A DNA stretch of 30,874 bases from a virus (IMGVR_UViG_3300003321_000059:1-30874); one strand, 5' to 3'. Positions 22,546 to 29,288 are shown, counted from the stretch's first letter. Numbers and translations are program-made. The notes: generated by a model not told the origin, from the sequence alone.

Positions 22546-23257
22546 GAAGACCGGGGAGACACTAAAAGGCCGTCAGAAAGGCTCACAGAGCCTCCCAGCA
22601 CCATCGATGAAGCGACCGGAGACTGGCCGGTCGTGGGCGGCAGTCGGAGTCGATACCTCGATGACGGCGATCTCGGCATGCGCGGTCGGGTATGACGTGA
22701 CAACCGGGAAGATGGTCGGGCCGACATGGGCCGAGATTCGCTGGCTTCCCGAAGACGATTACTTCTCGCGACTGAAGGCCGCTGCCAATGGCCACGAGTT
22801 GATCCTTGACGTGATCCATGAGCTATGGGTCATCGAGCTTGATCGAGTTGGCATCGCCATCGAGGAGCCGGTTCCCTTCGGAATGATCAAGCGAGCGCAG
22901 TCGGCATGGGTCAAGCAACAGTGCGAGATCGCAGGCGCCTTCAAAGGTTCACTTGCCAAGTGGGGATTCCCTCACATCTACGAGATCAACAATCAGCAGT
23001 GGAAAAAAGTGCTGCGCCATGAGGGAGTTGTCATCCGCAAAGGCACTGAGGGAAAGTGGGATGTGAAGGACTGGGCCATCCAAGCATTTGGCATGCCCAA
23101 CCTTCCTGACCTGATTTCCAAAGGGGGTGCCAAGATTCCGCGACCCGAAGGGTCGAAGGCCAAGGGCATCCAGCCACTCGATGTATACGACGCCGCGGCA
23201 TGCGCGGCATGGATGCAGGACGAGATCACCGAAGGAAGGAGCGTGCTCAATGGATGA
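22538..23257 (+). CDS. RuvC-like Holliday junction resolvase
   Basis: A 239-residue RNase H-fold nuclease. Acidic residues appear in the RuvC order: Asp39 in 'AVGVDTSMTAISACAVG', Glu109 in 'RVGIAIEEP', and the terminal pair Asp215 and Asp218 in 'PLDVYDAAACAAW'. The middle 'VKQQCEIAGAFKGSLAKWG' and 'IYEINNQQWKKVL' match the RuvC helix region. The N-terminal 30 residues are basic. It would resolve four-way junctions before packaging, and is the second junction nuclease in the window. GTG start with AAGGAGG upstream. Confidence 0.85.
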   Translation: MARKTGETLKGRQKGSQSLPAPSMKRPETGRSWAAVGVDTSMTAISACAVGYDVTTGKMVGPTWAEIRWLPEDDYFSRLKAAANGHELILDVIHELWVIELDRVGIAIEEPVPFGMIKRAQSAWVKQQCEIAGAFKGSLAKWGFPHIYEINNQQWKKVLRHEGVVIRKGTEGKWDVKDWAIQAFGMPNLPDLISKGGAKIPRPEGSKAKGIQPLDVYDAAACAAWMQDEITEGRSVLNG

Positions 23258-23384
23258 CAAGGCAATCAAATCCCTGTTTCCGTTCCTTGTTCCAGTGCCT
23301 GCACTTTTGCTGGCCGCTGGGCGTTATGTCGAGGCGTGCGCGTACTGCTCGCTCGTCGCTCTGATCGTTTGGGAGAAGCGATGA
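23250..23384 (+). CDS. Tiny membrane protein
   Basis: A 44-residue protein with hydrophobic segments 'FPFLVPVPALLLAAG' and 'YCSLVALIVW'. Starts at ATG 23250, overlapping the RuvC-like stop by 8 bases, and ends in an ATGA overlap. Function unknown. Confidence 0.55.
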   Translation: MDDKAIKSLFPFLVPVPALLLAAGRYVEACAYCSLVALIVWEKR

Positions 23385-23572
23385 CCGAATCCCTGTTACG
23401 TCACGTCCCTCTGCGCGTCGAGTTCGGCTGGAAGCCGGTCTGGAGGCGCGGCACGGTGCGTCTCCGCTGGCGGCCCATCAACGTGGCCGCCCCGACGTAC
23501 ATGCGGTTCCGGCGCCGCAACCCTGTCGATCACAAGGTCGTCCGCATCCGTCACTTGGAGGTGTGGTGGTGA
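23381..23572 (+). CDS. Small Arg-rich protein
   Basis: A 63-residue, extremely basic protein ('WKPVWRRGTVRLRWRPINVA', 'MRFRRRNPVDHKVVRIRHLE'). It may bind nucleic acid. The DNA is more GC-rich than its neighbours and holds no TGMCAA site, unlike the rest of the window, which may mean recent gain. Starts as ATGA. Confidence 0.5.
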   Translation: MTESLLRHVPLRVEFGWKPVWRRGTVRLRWRPINVAAPTYMRFRRRNPVDHKVVRIRHLEVWW

Positions 23573-23760
23573 GTCACGAAACCGCTGGAAACGGGCTGAT
23601 CGGCAAGCGCGCGACCATCGTCGGGTTCTCGACGGACGGCTCGCCGGATCACGGCTTCATCGCGCACGTTTGCCTCGACATCGAGGACGGCCCGCGCGTG
23701 TTCTTCGAGACGACCAACGAGTCTCACTCGCTGCGGATCGTCGAGGAGCCGCGTGACTGA
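23569..23760 (+). CDS. Small hypothetical protein
   Basis: A 63-residue beta-rich protein ('GLIGKRATIVGFSTDGSPDH', 'RVFFETTNESHSLRIVEEPR'). It starts with a GTGA overlap 7 bases behind GGAGG. Like its neighbour it is GC-rich and lacks the TGMCAA motif. No family is recognised. Confidence 0.55.
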   Translation: MSHETAGNGLIGKRATIVGFSTDGSPDHGFIAHVCLDIEDGPRVFFETTNESHSLRIVEEPRD

Positions 23761-23798
23761 TCGGCGTGACGTAATCCCGCTGTGCATTCCCATATTTC

Positions 23799-23822
23799 TG
23801 CTAAACTCTCACCATTGAGAGT
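23799..23822 (+). promoter_or_regulatory. Extended -10 promoter with start-site inverted repeat (P2)
   Basis: TGCTAAACT (23799-23807) is an extended -10; no good -35 is visible 16-18 bases upstream. ACTCTC (23805-23810) and GAGAGT (23817-23822) form an inverted repeat over the start site, a possible operator. The block TTTCTG(G/C)TAAACTCTC is shared with P1. It would drive the gene at 23841. Confidence 0.65.
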
Positions 23823-23840
23823 CTACGAGAGGAGTTGCCT

Positions 23841-24101
23841 ATGTCGAAGGAAGCAGCAGACCTTGGTTCCACTAAGTGCGTGTGTGGTCAGGTGATCGCG
23901 TTCCCGCAGTACCACTGGCCGCATTGCACTGCCAACCCGAACAACCTCACCGGCAGCGCGAAGGTTGCCATCGAGTCCAAGTTCACGAAGTCTGAGTTGG
24001 CAACTATCGCAACGCATGGCCCGATGCGTGACAAGCCGGTACGCAAGATGGGTGGCGTTGGCAAGCGCAAGCCGATGAACGGTGGTAAGAAGCGTCAGTG
24101 A
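23841..24101 (+). CDS. Small zinc-ribbon-like protein
   Basis: An 86-residue protein starting at ATG 23841 behind GAGAGGAG. 'TKCVCGQVIAFPQYHWPHCT' supplies a C-x-C...H-x-x-H-C set for zinc. The C-terminal half is basic ('MRDKPVRKMGGVGKRKPMNG'), suggesting nucleic-acid binding. It is the first gene behind P2 and is followed by the helicase relic. Confidence 0.7.
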   Translation: MSKEAADLGSTKCVCGQVIAFPQYHWPHCTANPNNLTGSAKVAIESKFTKSELATIATHGPMRDKPVRKMGGVGKRKPMNGGKKRQ

Positions 24102-24163
24102 AAGTGGACTCAATCCTCACTGTTGACAAGTCTGAGATGTCGAGGCAGGCGTGGGAGCGATGA
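24098..24163 (+). pseudogene. Relic N-terminus of the SF2 helicase gene
   Basis: A 21-codon frame (GTGA overlap at 24098, stop in the ATGA of the next gene) encodes 'VDSILTVDKSEMSRQAW' near its start. The intact helicase beginning at 24596 encodes 'VDSIISVSKEELSREQW' at the same place and in the same relative frame. About 11 of 21 positions are identical, while the third codon positions mostly differ. The simplest reading is that this is the original 5' end of the helicase gene, cut off by insertion of the HNH gene, which brought a divergent replacement N-terminus. It may still be translated as a short peptide. Confidence 0.7.
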
Positions 24164-24606
24164 AAATACCTGTTTGGAATAAGAGGGGTGAAGTTGTCGC
24201 AGTTACATTGATTGACAAGTGTGACTGCGATTTCGCTTTTGAGCGTAAGTGGTTCTTGTCATCAGAAGGGTATGCAATTTCAAAGGGGCAGTTGCTTCAT
24301 CGGCTTGTCATGCAAGCAGTGGCAGGTACTGAGGTAGATCACAAGAATGGTGATCGACTTGACAATCGACGTAGAAACTTGCGTACGGTTGATCGAAATG
24401 CGCAGGCACAGAATATTGCGTCACATGCCAACTCAACCTCACGGTATCGCAACGTCGCCTGGAATAAGCATGAGCAAAAGTGGGAAGTGCAAATCTGTTT
24501 GCACGGAAAGAAGCACTTCCTTGGACGGTTTGTCGATGAGGAAGAAGCCGCTGAGGTTGCTCGCGCATGGCGTCGTGAACACATGGAGTACGCAGTTGAT
24601 CGTTGA
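24160..24606 (+). CDS. HNH homing endonuclease with AP2-type DNA-binding domain
   Basis: A 148-residue free-standing homing endonuclease. The HNH part shows 'LLHRLVM' (His47), 'EVDHKNGDRLDNRRRNL' (His61 region with Asn69 and Asn73), and 'NAQAQN'. The AP2 part is 'RYRNVAWNKHEQKWEVQICL' plus 'GKKHFLGRFVDEEEAAEVAR'. This pairing is typical of mobile HNH genes in phages. ATG 24160 overlaps the relic stop. The DNA is clearly more AT-rich than its neighbours, a sign of transfer, yet it holds six TGMCAA sites. Its end carries the GGAG ribosome site used by the downstream helicase. Confidence 0.9.
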   Translation: MKIPVWNKRGEVVAVTLIDKCDCDFAFERKWFLSSEGYAISKGQLLHRLVMQAVAGTEVDHKNGDRLDNRRRNLRTVDRNAQAQNIASHANSTSRYRNVAWNKHEQKWEVQICLHGKKHFLGRFVDEEEAAEVARAWRREHMEYAVDR

Positions 24607-25984
24607 TTCTATTATCTCGGTCTCTAAGGAAGAGTTGTCACGCGAGCAATGGGCAAAAATGTTTCGGCGTTTGACGTATGTGGACTCCGATGAGATCGAA
24701 GTCTCGGCCTACGACTATGGCGGCGGCGTGGTACGCCTGCCGCGTGGCACGTGGGACATGCTCTCGGACTTGCCAGTTGAGGATCGTCGTTCATGCCCTC
24801 CGATGCCGAAGCTCTCCTACGTGAAGCAGCTTGACGCTCCCGGCTACGCCGGACAGTCAGCGGCGCTCAAAGTGATGTACGAACGAGAGCAGGGACAAGT
24901 CATTGCTCCTCCTGGGCGTGGCAAGACGGAGATCGGGCTGGCCTTCGCTGCTTCGTGCAAGACGCGCACACTTGTCATCGTGCATACGAATGCTCTGCTC
25001 AAGCAGTGGGTCAGTCGTGCAGAGGAGAGCGTGCCAGGGATGAAGGTCGGCATTATCCAGGGCCACACATGCCAAGTCGAACATCTGACCGTAGCAATGG
25101 CTCAGACGTTGAAGCGCCATATCCTCGACGGCGGCAAGTTCTGGCGCCAATTCGGTTGCGTGATCGTAGATGAAGCGCACCATGCTGCGGCCGAGACCTG
25201 GGAATGGTTGCTCAACGTTTGTCCTGCCAAGTACCGTTTCGGTATTACGGCGAGCGAGAAGCGGTCGGATGGTCGTCATCCATCGGTCAGGTTCAACATC
25301 GGCCCGGTGATCTACAAACTCAAGTTCGAATCAGCCGTGCCGATGGTTGTCAGGCCGGTGGAAACACGATGGCGCACGACGACGCCGCCACAGTTCTGGG
25401 CACAGATGATGCGGAAGCTGATCAACGACGAGGAGCGCAATGAGATCATTGCGCGTCTGATCGATCGCGAGGTAGCCGAGGGCAACTATACCTTGTGCTT
25501 GTCACGTCAGATCAAGCACTTGCAGAACATCGGTGACAAGTTGACGAGCACCGAGGGCGTGGTGCTTATCACTGGCAGACAATCACGCCGGATGCAGGCT
25601 CAGGGAATCAAGGCTCTGAGGGATGGAGACATTCACTGCATCCTTGGCACTCAGATGTTCGAAGAAGGCGTTGATATCCCGCGGATCAACCGCGTGATCC
25701 TCGCCTATCCCGGTACCGAGATCACGGTGCTACAGAAGATCGGCCGCGGCTCGCGCCAGGCCGAAGGCAAGACGGAGACGATCATCTATGACTTGGTTGA
25801 CGAGTTCGTGCCAAGTCTTGCACGACAGTTCTCCGACCGACGAAGTTGGTACAAGCGTAATGGGGTTCCTCTAGGAAAGGTGGTCAAGTATGCCGAAGCA
25901 ACAGGGAAAGAAGAGCGCAAAGCAGTCATCCGCAACGTCCAAGACGCAGCCACGTGGCTCAAAAGCCTCAAAGTCGCGCGTTGA
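24596..25984 (+). CDS. SF2 DEAH-box DNA helicase (UvsW/RadD-like)
   Basis: A 462-residue ATP-dependent helicase. Motif I is 'APPGRGKTE' (Lys110), motif Ia 'TLVIVHTNALLKQW', motif II 'CVIVDEAHHAAAE' (Asp192), motif III-like 'FGITAS', and motif VI 'QKIGRGSRQAEG' (about 383). It may remodel branched DNA or R-loops, as UvsW-like proteins do in phages. I place the start at TTG 24596, which has GGAG 8 bases upstream inside the HNH gene and aligns with the relic start. A longer open frame upstream is a shadow of the HNH gene. Its C-terminus shares 95 bases with the next gene. Confidence 0.85.
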   Translation: MIVDSIISVSKEELSREQWAKMFRRLTYVDSDEIEVSAYDYGGGVVRLPRGTWDMLSDLPVEDRRSCPPMPKLSYVKQLDAPGYAGQSAALKVMYEREQGQVIAPPGRGKTEIGLAFAASCKTRTLVIVHTNALLKQWVSRAEESVPGMKVGIIQGHTCQVEHLTVAMAQTLKRHILDGGKFWRQFGCVIVDEAHHAAAETWEWLLNVCPAKYRFGITASEKRSDGRHPSVRFNIGPVIYKLKFESAVPMVVRPVETRWRTTTPPQFWAQMMRKLINDEERNEIIARLIDREVAEGNYTLCLSRQIKHLQNIGDKLTSTEGVVLITGRQSRRMQAQGIKALRDGDIHCILGTQMFEEGVDIPRINRVILAYPGTEITVLQKIGRGSRQAEGKTETIIYDLVDEFVPSLARQFSDRRSWYKRNGVPLGKVVKYAEATGKEERKAVIRNVQDAATWLKSLKVAR

Positions 25985-26408
25985 CAAGTTGCTCAATCAG
26001 TACCACGACCTTCAGTTTCTCATCGATGAAACACGTCGGGACTCTGGCCTTCCTGAAATGGAGCAGGAGTTGGCAGACCTGAAGGCTGAGATCGACCGGA
26101 TGATCGTGGAGGAAGGCGTCGAGTACGACACCGACGGAATCCGCATCACTCGCGTGCAGGCGTTCAAGCGTGTCTGGAACGTTGACAAGTTGGAGCAGAT
26201 CATCCCGCGGCCGCTCTTCCGCAAGGTAATCAAGATCGACGTGGACGCCAACAAGCTTGATCAGCTTGTGCGTGAGGGCAAAATCGATGACAAGAAGATC
26301 GCGCCTGCCTACGAGGAGACGCCGAACAAGGCGTATGCCAAGTGGACATACAAGAGTGACAAGTCCAAGGGCGAGCAGGAGGCCGCAAGCCTCGCGGAGA
26401 AGTTGTGA
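25890..26408 (+). CDS. Coiled-coil hypothetical protein overlapping the helicase
   Basis: A 172-residue protein. The first 30 residues (MPKQQGKKSAKQSSATSKTQ...) are Lys/Ser/Gln-rich and are encoded in the last 95 bases of the helicase gene in another frame. Then follows a coiled coil ('LPEMEQELADLKAEIDRMIV') and a compact domain ('RITRVQAFKRVWNVDKLEQI', 'FRKVIKIDVDANKLDQLVRE'). It looks like phage nuclease-inhibitor or Gp157-type helical proteins in general layout, but no family is firmly seen. ATG 25890 has AAGG about 9 bases upstream. A TTG at 25989 is a weaker alternative. Confidence 0.65.
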   Translation: MPKQQGKKSAKQSSATSKTQPRGSKASKSRVDKLLNQYHDLQFLIDETRRDSGLPEMEQELADLKAEIDRMIVEEGVEYDTDGIRITRVQAFKRVWNVDKLEQIIPRPLFRKVIKIDVDANKLDQLVREGKIDDKKIAPAYEETPNKAYAKWTYKSDKSKGEQEAASLAEKL

Positions 26409-26695
26409 CAGTCAACACACTGCCTGAGCGGATCGAGTATTTGCGCAGTATTCTGCGGCGAGTTCAAGGCATGCAAGACGGGCATTCCTTTTTTCAGCCA
26501 GTGATGGTGACTGGCGAGATTGCTCGCGCGTATAACGAGATTCTTGACTTGGCAGAAGACGAACTGTTTTCAGGTAATGAATTGTGGGTGATTTGGCAGG
26601 CACTTCGTCAGTCTCACCACCCAACGGCGCGAGATTTGTCTGATCGAGTTCAAAAGATGCACAGGAAGCGAATCGCAGAAGGTTGGATGATTTAG
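26405..26695 (+). CDS. Small helical hypothetical protein
   Basis: A 96-residue, mostly helical protein ('LPERIEYLRSILRRVQGMQD', 'EIARAYNEILDLAEDELF'). Starts as GTGA on the previous stop. The DNA is slightly more AT-rich than the surroundings. No family is recognised. Confidence 0.65.
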   Translation: MTVNTLPERIEYLRSILRRVQGMQDGHSFFQPVMVTGEIARAYNEILDLAEDELFSGNELWVIWQALRQSHHPTARDLSDRVQKMHRKRIAEGWMI

Positions 26696-26877
26696 TGGCG
26701 TCGTCCAAGGCTAAGTTTGACATCGTTGTCGAAGTCCGTCGCGAAGACGATGGCCAGGTTTACTCGCGTGTTCTCAACCGCGCGGTAAATACGAACGGTG
26801 TTGACTTGACAAGAACGCGAGATGGCAAGCAGCGATATGTCGTCATTGATCGTGCTAAAGCGAGCGAAGGCAGGTGA
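26695..26877 (+). CDS. Small hypothetical protein
   Basis: A 60-residue beta-rich protein ('FDIVVEVRREDDGQVYSRVL', 'GKQRYVVIDRAKA'). I choose GTG 26695, which overlaps the TAG as TAGTG; TTG 26683 would add four residues. Ends in a GTGA junction with the MerR-like gene. Function unknown. Confidence 0.55.
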   Translation: MASSKAKFDIVVEVRREDDGQVYSRVLNRAVNTNGVDLTRTRDGKQRYVVIDRAKASEGR

Positions 26878-27158
26878 GTCCAATCGTCAACGTCGTCGGC
26901 AGTAAGGACAACTACCAACGCTGGAAGCCTGACAACCTACGGCACTACAAGACGATGGCTGAGCTATGTGCAGTGGTTGAACGCGACCGCTCGCGGATCT
27001 TCCAGCTTGAGCGTGCAGGAGTGATCCCCAAGCCGATCATGGTCAAGGTTGGCAGGCATCGTGTCAGGCTGTATAGTCCCGAGGAAGTTGCCGCCATAAA
27101 ACGGCACTTCCAAGACCCCGAGCGTCAGAAGCACAACGGCGGAAGGAGGAAGCGATGA
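26874..27158 (+). CDS. MerR-like helix-turn-helix protein
   Basis: A 94-residue DNA-binding protein. 'KTMAELCAVVERDRSRIFQL' is a helix-turn-helix, followed by the wing 'ERAGVIPKPIMVKVGRHRVR' and 'LYSPEEVAAIKRHF', the standard MerR/excisionase order. There is no effector domain and the C-terminus is basic (KHNGGRRKR). It could be a phage transcription regulator or a recombination directionality factor; no integrase is present in the window, so a regulator is more likely. Confidence 0.8.
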   Translation: MSPIVNVVGSKDNYQRWKPDNLRHYKTMAELCAVVERDRSRIFQLERAGVIPKPIMVKVGRHRVRLYSPEEVAAIKRHFQDPERQKHNGGRRKR

Positions 27159-27577
27159 CGACGAGCCGTAAACATACACGTGGTGCCAGTGCCAGTAAGG
27201 TGACAAGTTCACGTCAGAAGGGGCGCCGGTGGTCGCATGAGCTTGACGTGATCGGTTTGAAGTTTCGCTGGAAGCGCGATGCCAGGCGAGCACTGGCCGA
27301 CATGATTGCCAAGCGCGGATCCATCACCGGCATTCGCTTCGTCCGTGAACTTGACAACAAGTATGATGAGAACGCGATCATGGTCTGCCTTCCCGAGCGG
27401 ATCCAGGGTGGGAAGCAGCTTGGTTACCTGCGAGCCGAGACTGCCAAGGTGCTCGCGCCGAAGCTCGACGACGGCAGCCTCACCGTGGCCAGCGTTGTCC
27501 TGCATCACCTTGACGAGCGCGACGACTGGAACAGCGGCCCGATGGTGGCTACGTTTATCGATGTGATTCGCAAGTAG
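27155..27577 (+). CDS. HIRAN-domain protein
   Basis: A 140-residue protein. The C-terminal 100 residues fit the HIRAN domain: 'LDVIGLKFRW', 'ITGIRFVRELDNKYDENAIM' (the R-E-x-x-N-x-x-D-x-N-A-I signature) and 'QLGYLRAETAKVLAPKLDDG'. HIRAN domains bind 3' ends of single-stranded DNA, for instance at stalled forks, in HLTF and Rad5 helicases. Here it is stand-alone with a basic N-terminal 35 residues. Start is an ATGA overlap. It follows the SF2 helicase cluster and may work with it. Confidence 0.82.
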   Translation: MTTSRKHTRGASASKVTSSRQKGRRWSHELDVIGLKFRWKRDARRALADMIAKRGSITGIRFVRELDNKYDENAIMVCLPERIQGGKQLGYLRAETAKVLAPKLDDGSLTVASVVLHHLDERDDWNSGPMVATFIDVIRK

Positions 27578-27643
27578 TACCAACTTCCGCTCAACCAAGC
27601 CAAAAATTGGCAGTTGACAAGCAGAGGTTTGGTTGGTACTTTT
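27576..27643 (+). terminator. Large inverted repeat with T-run, overlapping a promoter
   Basis: AGTACCAAC (27576-27584, overlapping the HIRAN stop codon) pairs perfectly with GTTGGTACT (27632-27640), followed by TTT. The loop holds a second perfect hairpin, GCCAA-AAA-TTGGC (27599-27611). It may end transcription of the upstream operon. The right arm overlaps the -10 of the promoter at 27614, so it may also be an operator. Confidence 0.55.
27614..27642 (+). promoter_or_regulatory. SigA-like promoter with extended -10 (P3)
   Basis: TTGACA (27614-27619), a 17-base spacer and TACTTT (27637-27642) with TGG before the -10. It drives the H1-like gene. A perfect consensus -35 suggests strong expression. 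Confidence 0.7.
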
Positions 27644-27693
27644 GCTGGGTACACGGTTGGCATTCCCGACCGACACCGACGAAGGAGGTTGCT

Positions 27694-28542
27694 ATGCCGA
27701 ACGAGAAGATCCAGCTTCTGGCCAAGGCCAAGCTCGCAGGCATCGAGGGTTACCGGCGCATGAGCGAGGATGAGCTTCGCACGGCGCTCGTCAACGCGCA
27801 GGGTACGAAGGCCAACAAAGGCAAGTCACTCGCGAAGGCTTCGACCAACGGCAGCACGACCGCCAAGGGCAAGACGAAGGGTAAGACCGTCACACCCGCC
27901 AAGGGCAAGTCGTCTCCTGCCAAGGGCAAGACCACCACGAGCAAGTCGGCACCTGCCAAGTCCACGCGCAAGGCCGCGGTTCCCGCCAAGGGGAAGGCGC
28001 AGGCAGCGAAGGGCGTCCAGGCGAAGCGGCCGACCGCTGCTCGCGGCAAGGGCAAGGCCAGCGTCGCAAAGACTCCGGGCGCAGTTGGCACCCGCGCGGC
28101 TCTCGGCAAGATCAACTGGAACAAGCCGAGTAACGTGGGCACGACTGGCAAGCGCAAGGATGTGCTCGACGCACTCCGCGAGCACAAGGGTGACAAGGCG
28201 GCGGCATTCAAGTCGCTGAAGCGCAAGGCCACTCGGTACTACCCCGAGAAGGATCAGTACGAGGCTGAGCGTATGCTGGTTTGGCTGATCGGTCGCGTGG
28301 CATATGACTATGCGTTCAAGACCGGCCAGCACGAGCCTGCCGAGCGTGCTGCCTACGGCACGAGCACCCGCGCGGCCGACGTGAAGCGGCGCGAGGAGCG
28401 TGCGAAGGCACACAAGCCGCGGAGAGCCGCGAAGACGGCTGGGAAGGGTCGGAGCAAGGCCACGACCGCCAAGGGCCGCAAAACGGCTCCTGTGGCGTCC
28501 AAGGGCCGCTCAAAGAAGACGGCGAGCAAAGGCCGCCGGTAG
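27694..28542 (+). CDS. H1-like Lys/Ala-rich nucleoid protein
   Basis: A 282-residue, very basic protein starting at ATG 27694 behind AAGGAGG. The N-terminus ('LLAKAKLAGIEGYRRMSEDE' then LRTAL) looks like a SAP or Rho-N helix-extended-loop-helix. Residues about 45-135 are low-complexity repeats of A-K-G-K, P-A-K-G-K and similar, as in histone H1 tails. A folded part follows ('KRKDVLDALREHKGDKAAAF', 'YEAERMLVWLIGRVAYDYAF'), then a second Lys/Arg/Gly tail. It would bind DNA with little sequence preference and compact the phage or host genome. It has its own strong promoter. The coding DNA itself is repetitive and may be prone to length change. Confidence 0.8.
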   Translation: MPNEKIQLLAKAKLAGIEGYRRMSEDELRTALVNAQGTKANKGKSLAKASTNGSTTAKGKTKGKTVTPAKGKSSPAKGKTTTSKSAPAKSTRKAAVPAKGKAQAAKGVQAKRPTAARGKGKASVAKTPGAVGTRAALGKINWNKPSNVGTTGKRKDVLDALREHKGDKAAAFKSLKRKATRYYPEKDQYEAERMLVWLIGRVAYDYAFKTGQHEPAERAAYGTSTRAADVKRREERAKAHKPRRAAKTAGKGRSKATTAKGRKTAPVASKGRSKKTASKGRR

Positions 28543-28839
28543 GTGAAGGAGTTTGCGATCTGGGCGGCCATCCTCGTGGTGGCCGCCCTACTCGTATTTG
28601 TGGGGTTGCCCGTCGAGGCTGTCGGCGGCACCTTCGCTTTTGTCTGCTTCGTCGCGTGGATTGTCATCGAGTTCTGGAATCTGACAAGGATGGTTGCCAA
28701 GATTTCCGCTTGGCTAATGGGAGAACCGGCGCCCGGATCCGTGGACAGGACAATGGGACTGATGGATCGGCACGAGCGCGAATACGCAGGCACCCGAAAC
28801 GCCGCACAGGGTCTACGACGAGGGAGGCGCAATGGTTAG
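28543..28839 (+). CDS. Membrane protein with two TM segments
   Basis: A 98-residue protein with membrane segments 'FAIWAAILVVAALLVFVGLP' and 'GTFAFVCFVAWIVIEFW', then a basic tail. GTG 28543 directly follows the TAG of the H1-like gene without a clear ribosome site. Function unknown. Confidence 0.6.
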   Translation: MKEFAIWAAILVVAALLVFVGLPVEAVGGTFAFVCFVAWIVIEFWNLTRMVAKISAWLMGEPAPGSVDRTMGLMDRHEREYAGTRNAAQGLRRGRRNG

Positions 28840-29128
28840 AGTGCAGGACTGCAATGGCAACGAAATAAAGGTTGGGTCGGTTGTCATCTTTGGCGCACCC
28901 AACCCTGATGAGATCGAGGCGCAAACTGCCAAGGTAACTGCGATCTCAGATCCTGACGTTCTTTACAATCCGGTCACCGACGCCGACGACGGCGGTTATG
29001 CCCTGGTTGTCACTATCGAATTTTCCGATGGTGAAACGTCTGACATTCAAGTGAATTTCACATCTTCGGACGAGGACGGCGAGCTTTTCGAAGATGCAGG
29101 AGACTTGGAGGTTGTCACTCATGGCTGA
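28832..29128 (+). CDS. Small acidic beta-rich protein
   Basis: A 98-residue acidic protein with 'GNEIKVGSVVIFGAPNPDEI' and 'ALVVTIEFSDGETSDIQVNF', an SH3/KOW-like beta pattern. It could be a nucleic-acid or protein-binding small barrel. ATG 28832 overlaps the previous gene, with GGGAGG upstream. No family is firmly recognised. Confidence 0.6.
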   Translation: MVRVQDCNGNEIKVGSVVIFGAPNPDEIEAQTAKVTAISDPDVLYNPVTDADDGGYALVVTIEFSDGETSDIQVNFTSSDEDGELFEDAGDLEVVTHG

Positions 29129-29288
29129 GCGTGTGCTATGGAAGACGACCGGCGAAGTTGTCACGGTGATAGAGCGCAAGTTGAGGCACGTCCAGATTCG
29201 CGACAGTTACGGCTTCGTCGTCAACGTGCGCAAGCGGGATCTACAAGAACTGCGCGAAGATGACGAGCGGCGCACGTTCTCTACTTGA
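29121..29288 (+). CDS. Small beta-rich hypothetical protein
   Basis: A 55-residue protein ('VLWKTTGEVVTVIERKLRHV', 'IRDSYGFVVNVRKRDL') starting at ATG 29121 behind GGAGG. The pattern of paired strands suggests a small SH3-like barrel, similar in style to the gene before it. Its stop lies within the -35 of the next promoter. Confidence 0.6.
   Translation: MAERVLWKTTGEVVTVIERKLRHVQIRDSYGFVVNVRKRDLQELREDDERRTFST

Noticed and set aside
24347-24595. Upstream extension of the SF2 helicase frame to 24347
   Set aside because: It lies inside the HNH gene in another phase; homology to the relic and the ribosome site place the start at TTG 24596.
26874-27158. MerR-like protein as an excisionase of an integration module
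   Set aside because: No integrase or attachment site is visible; regulator is the simpler reading.
27750-28413. Open frames in other phases over the H1-like gene, both strands
   Set aside because: They come from the repetitive Lys/Ala/Gly codons; products are low-complexity Arg/Ser or Leu/Ala runs without ribosome sites.
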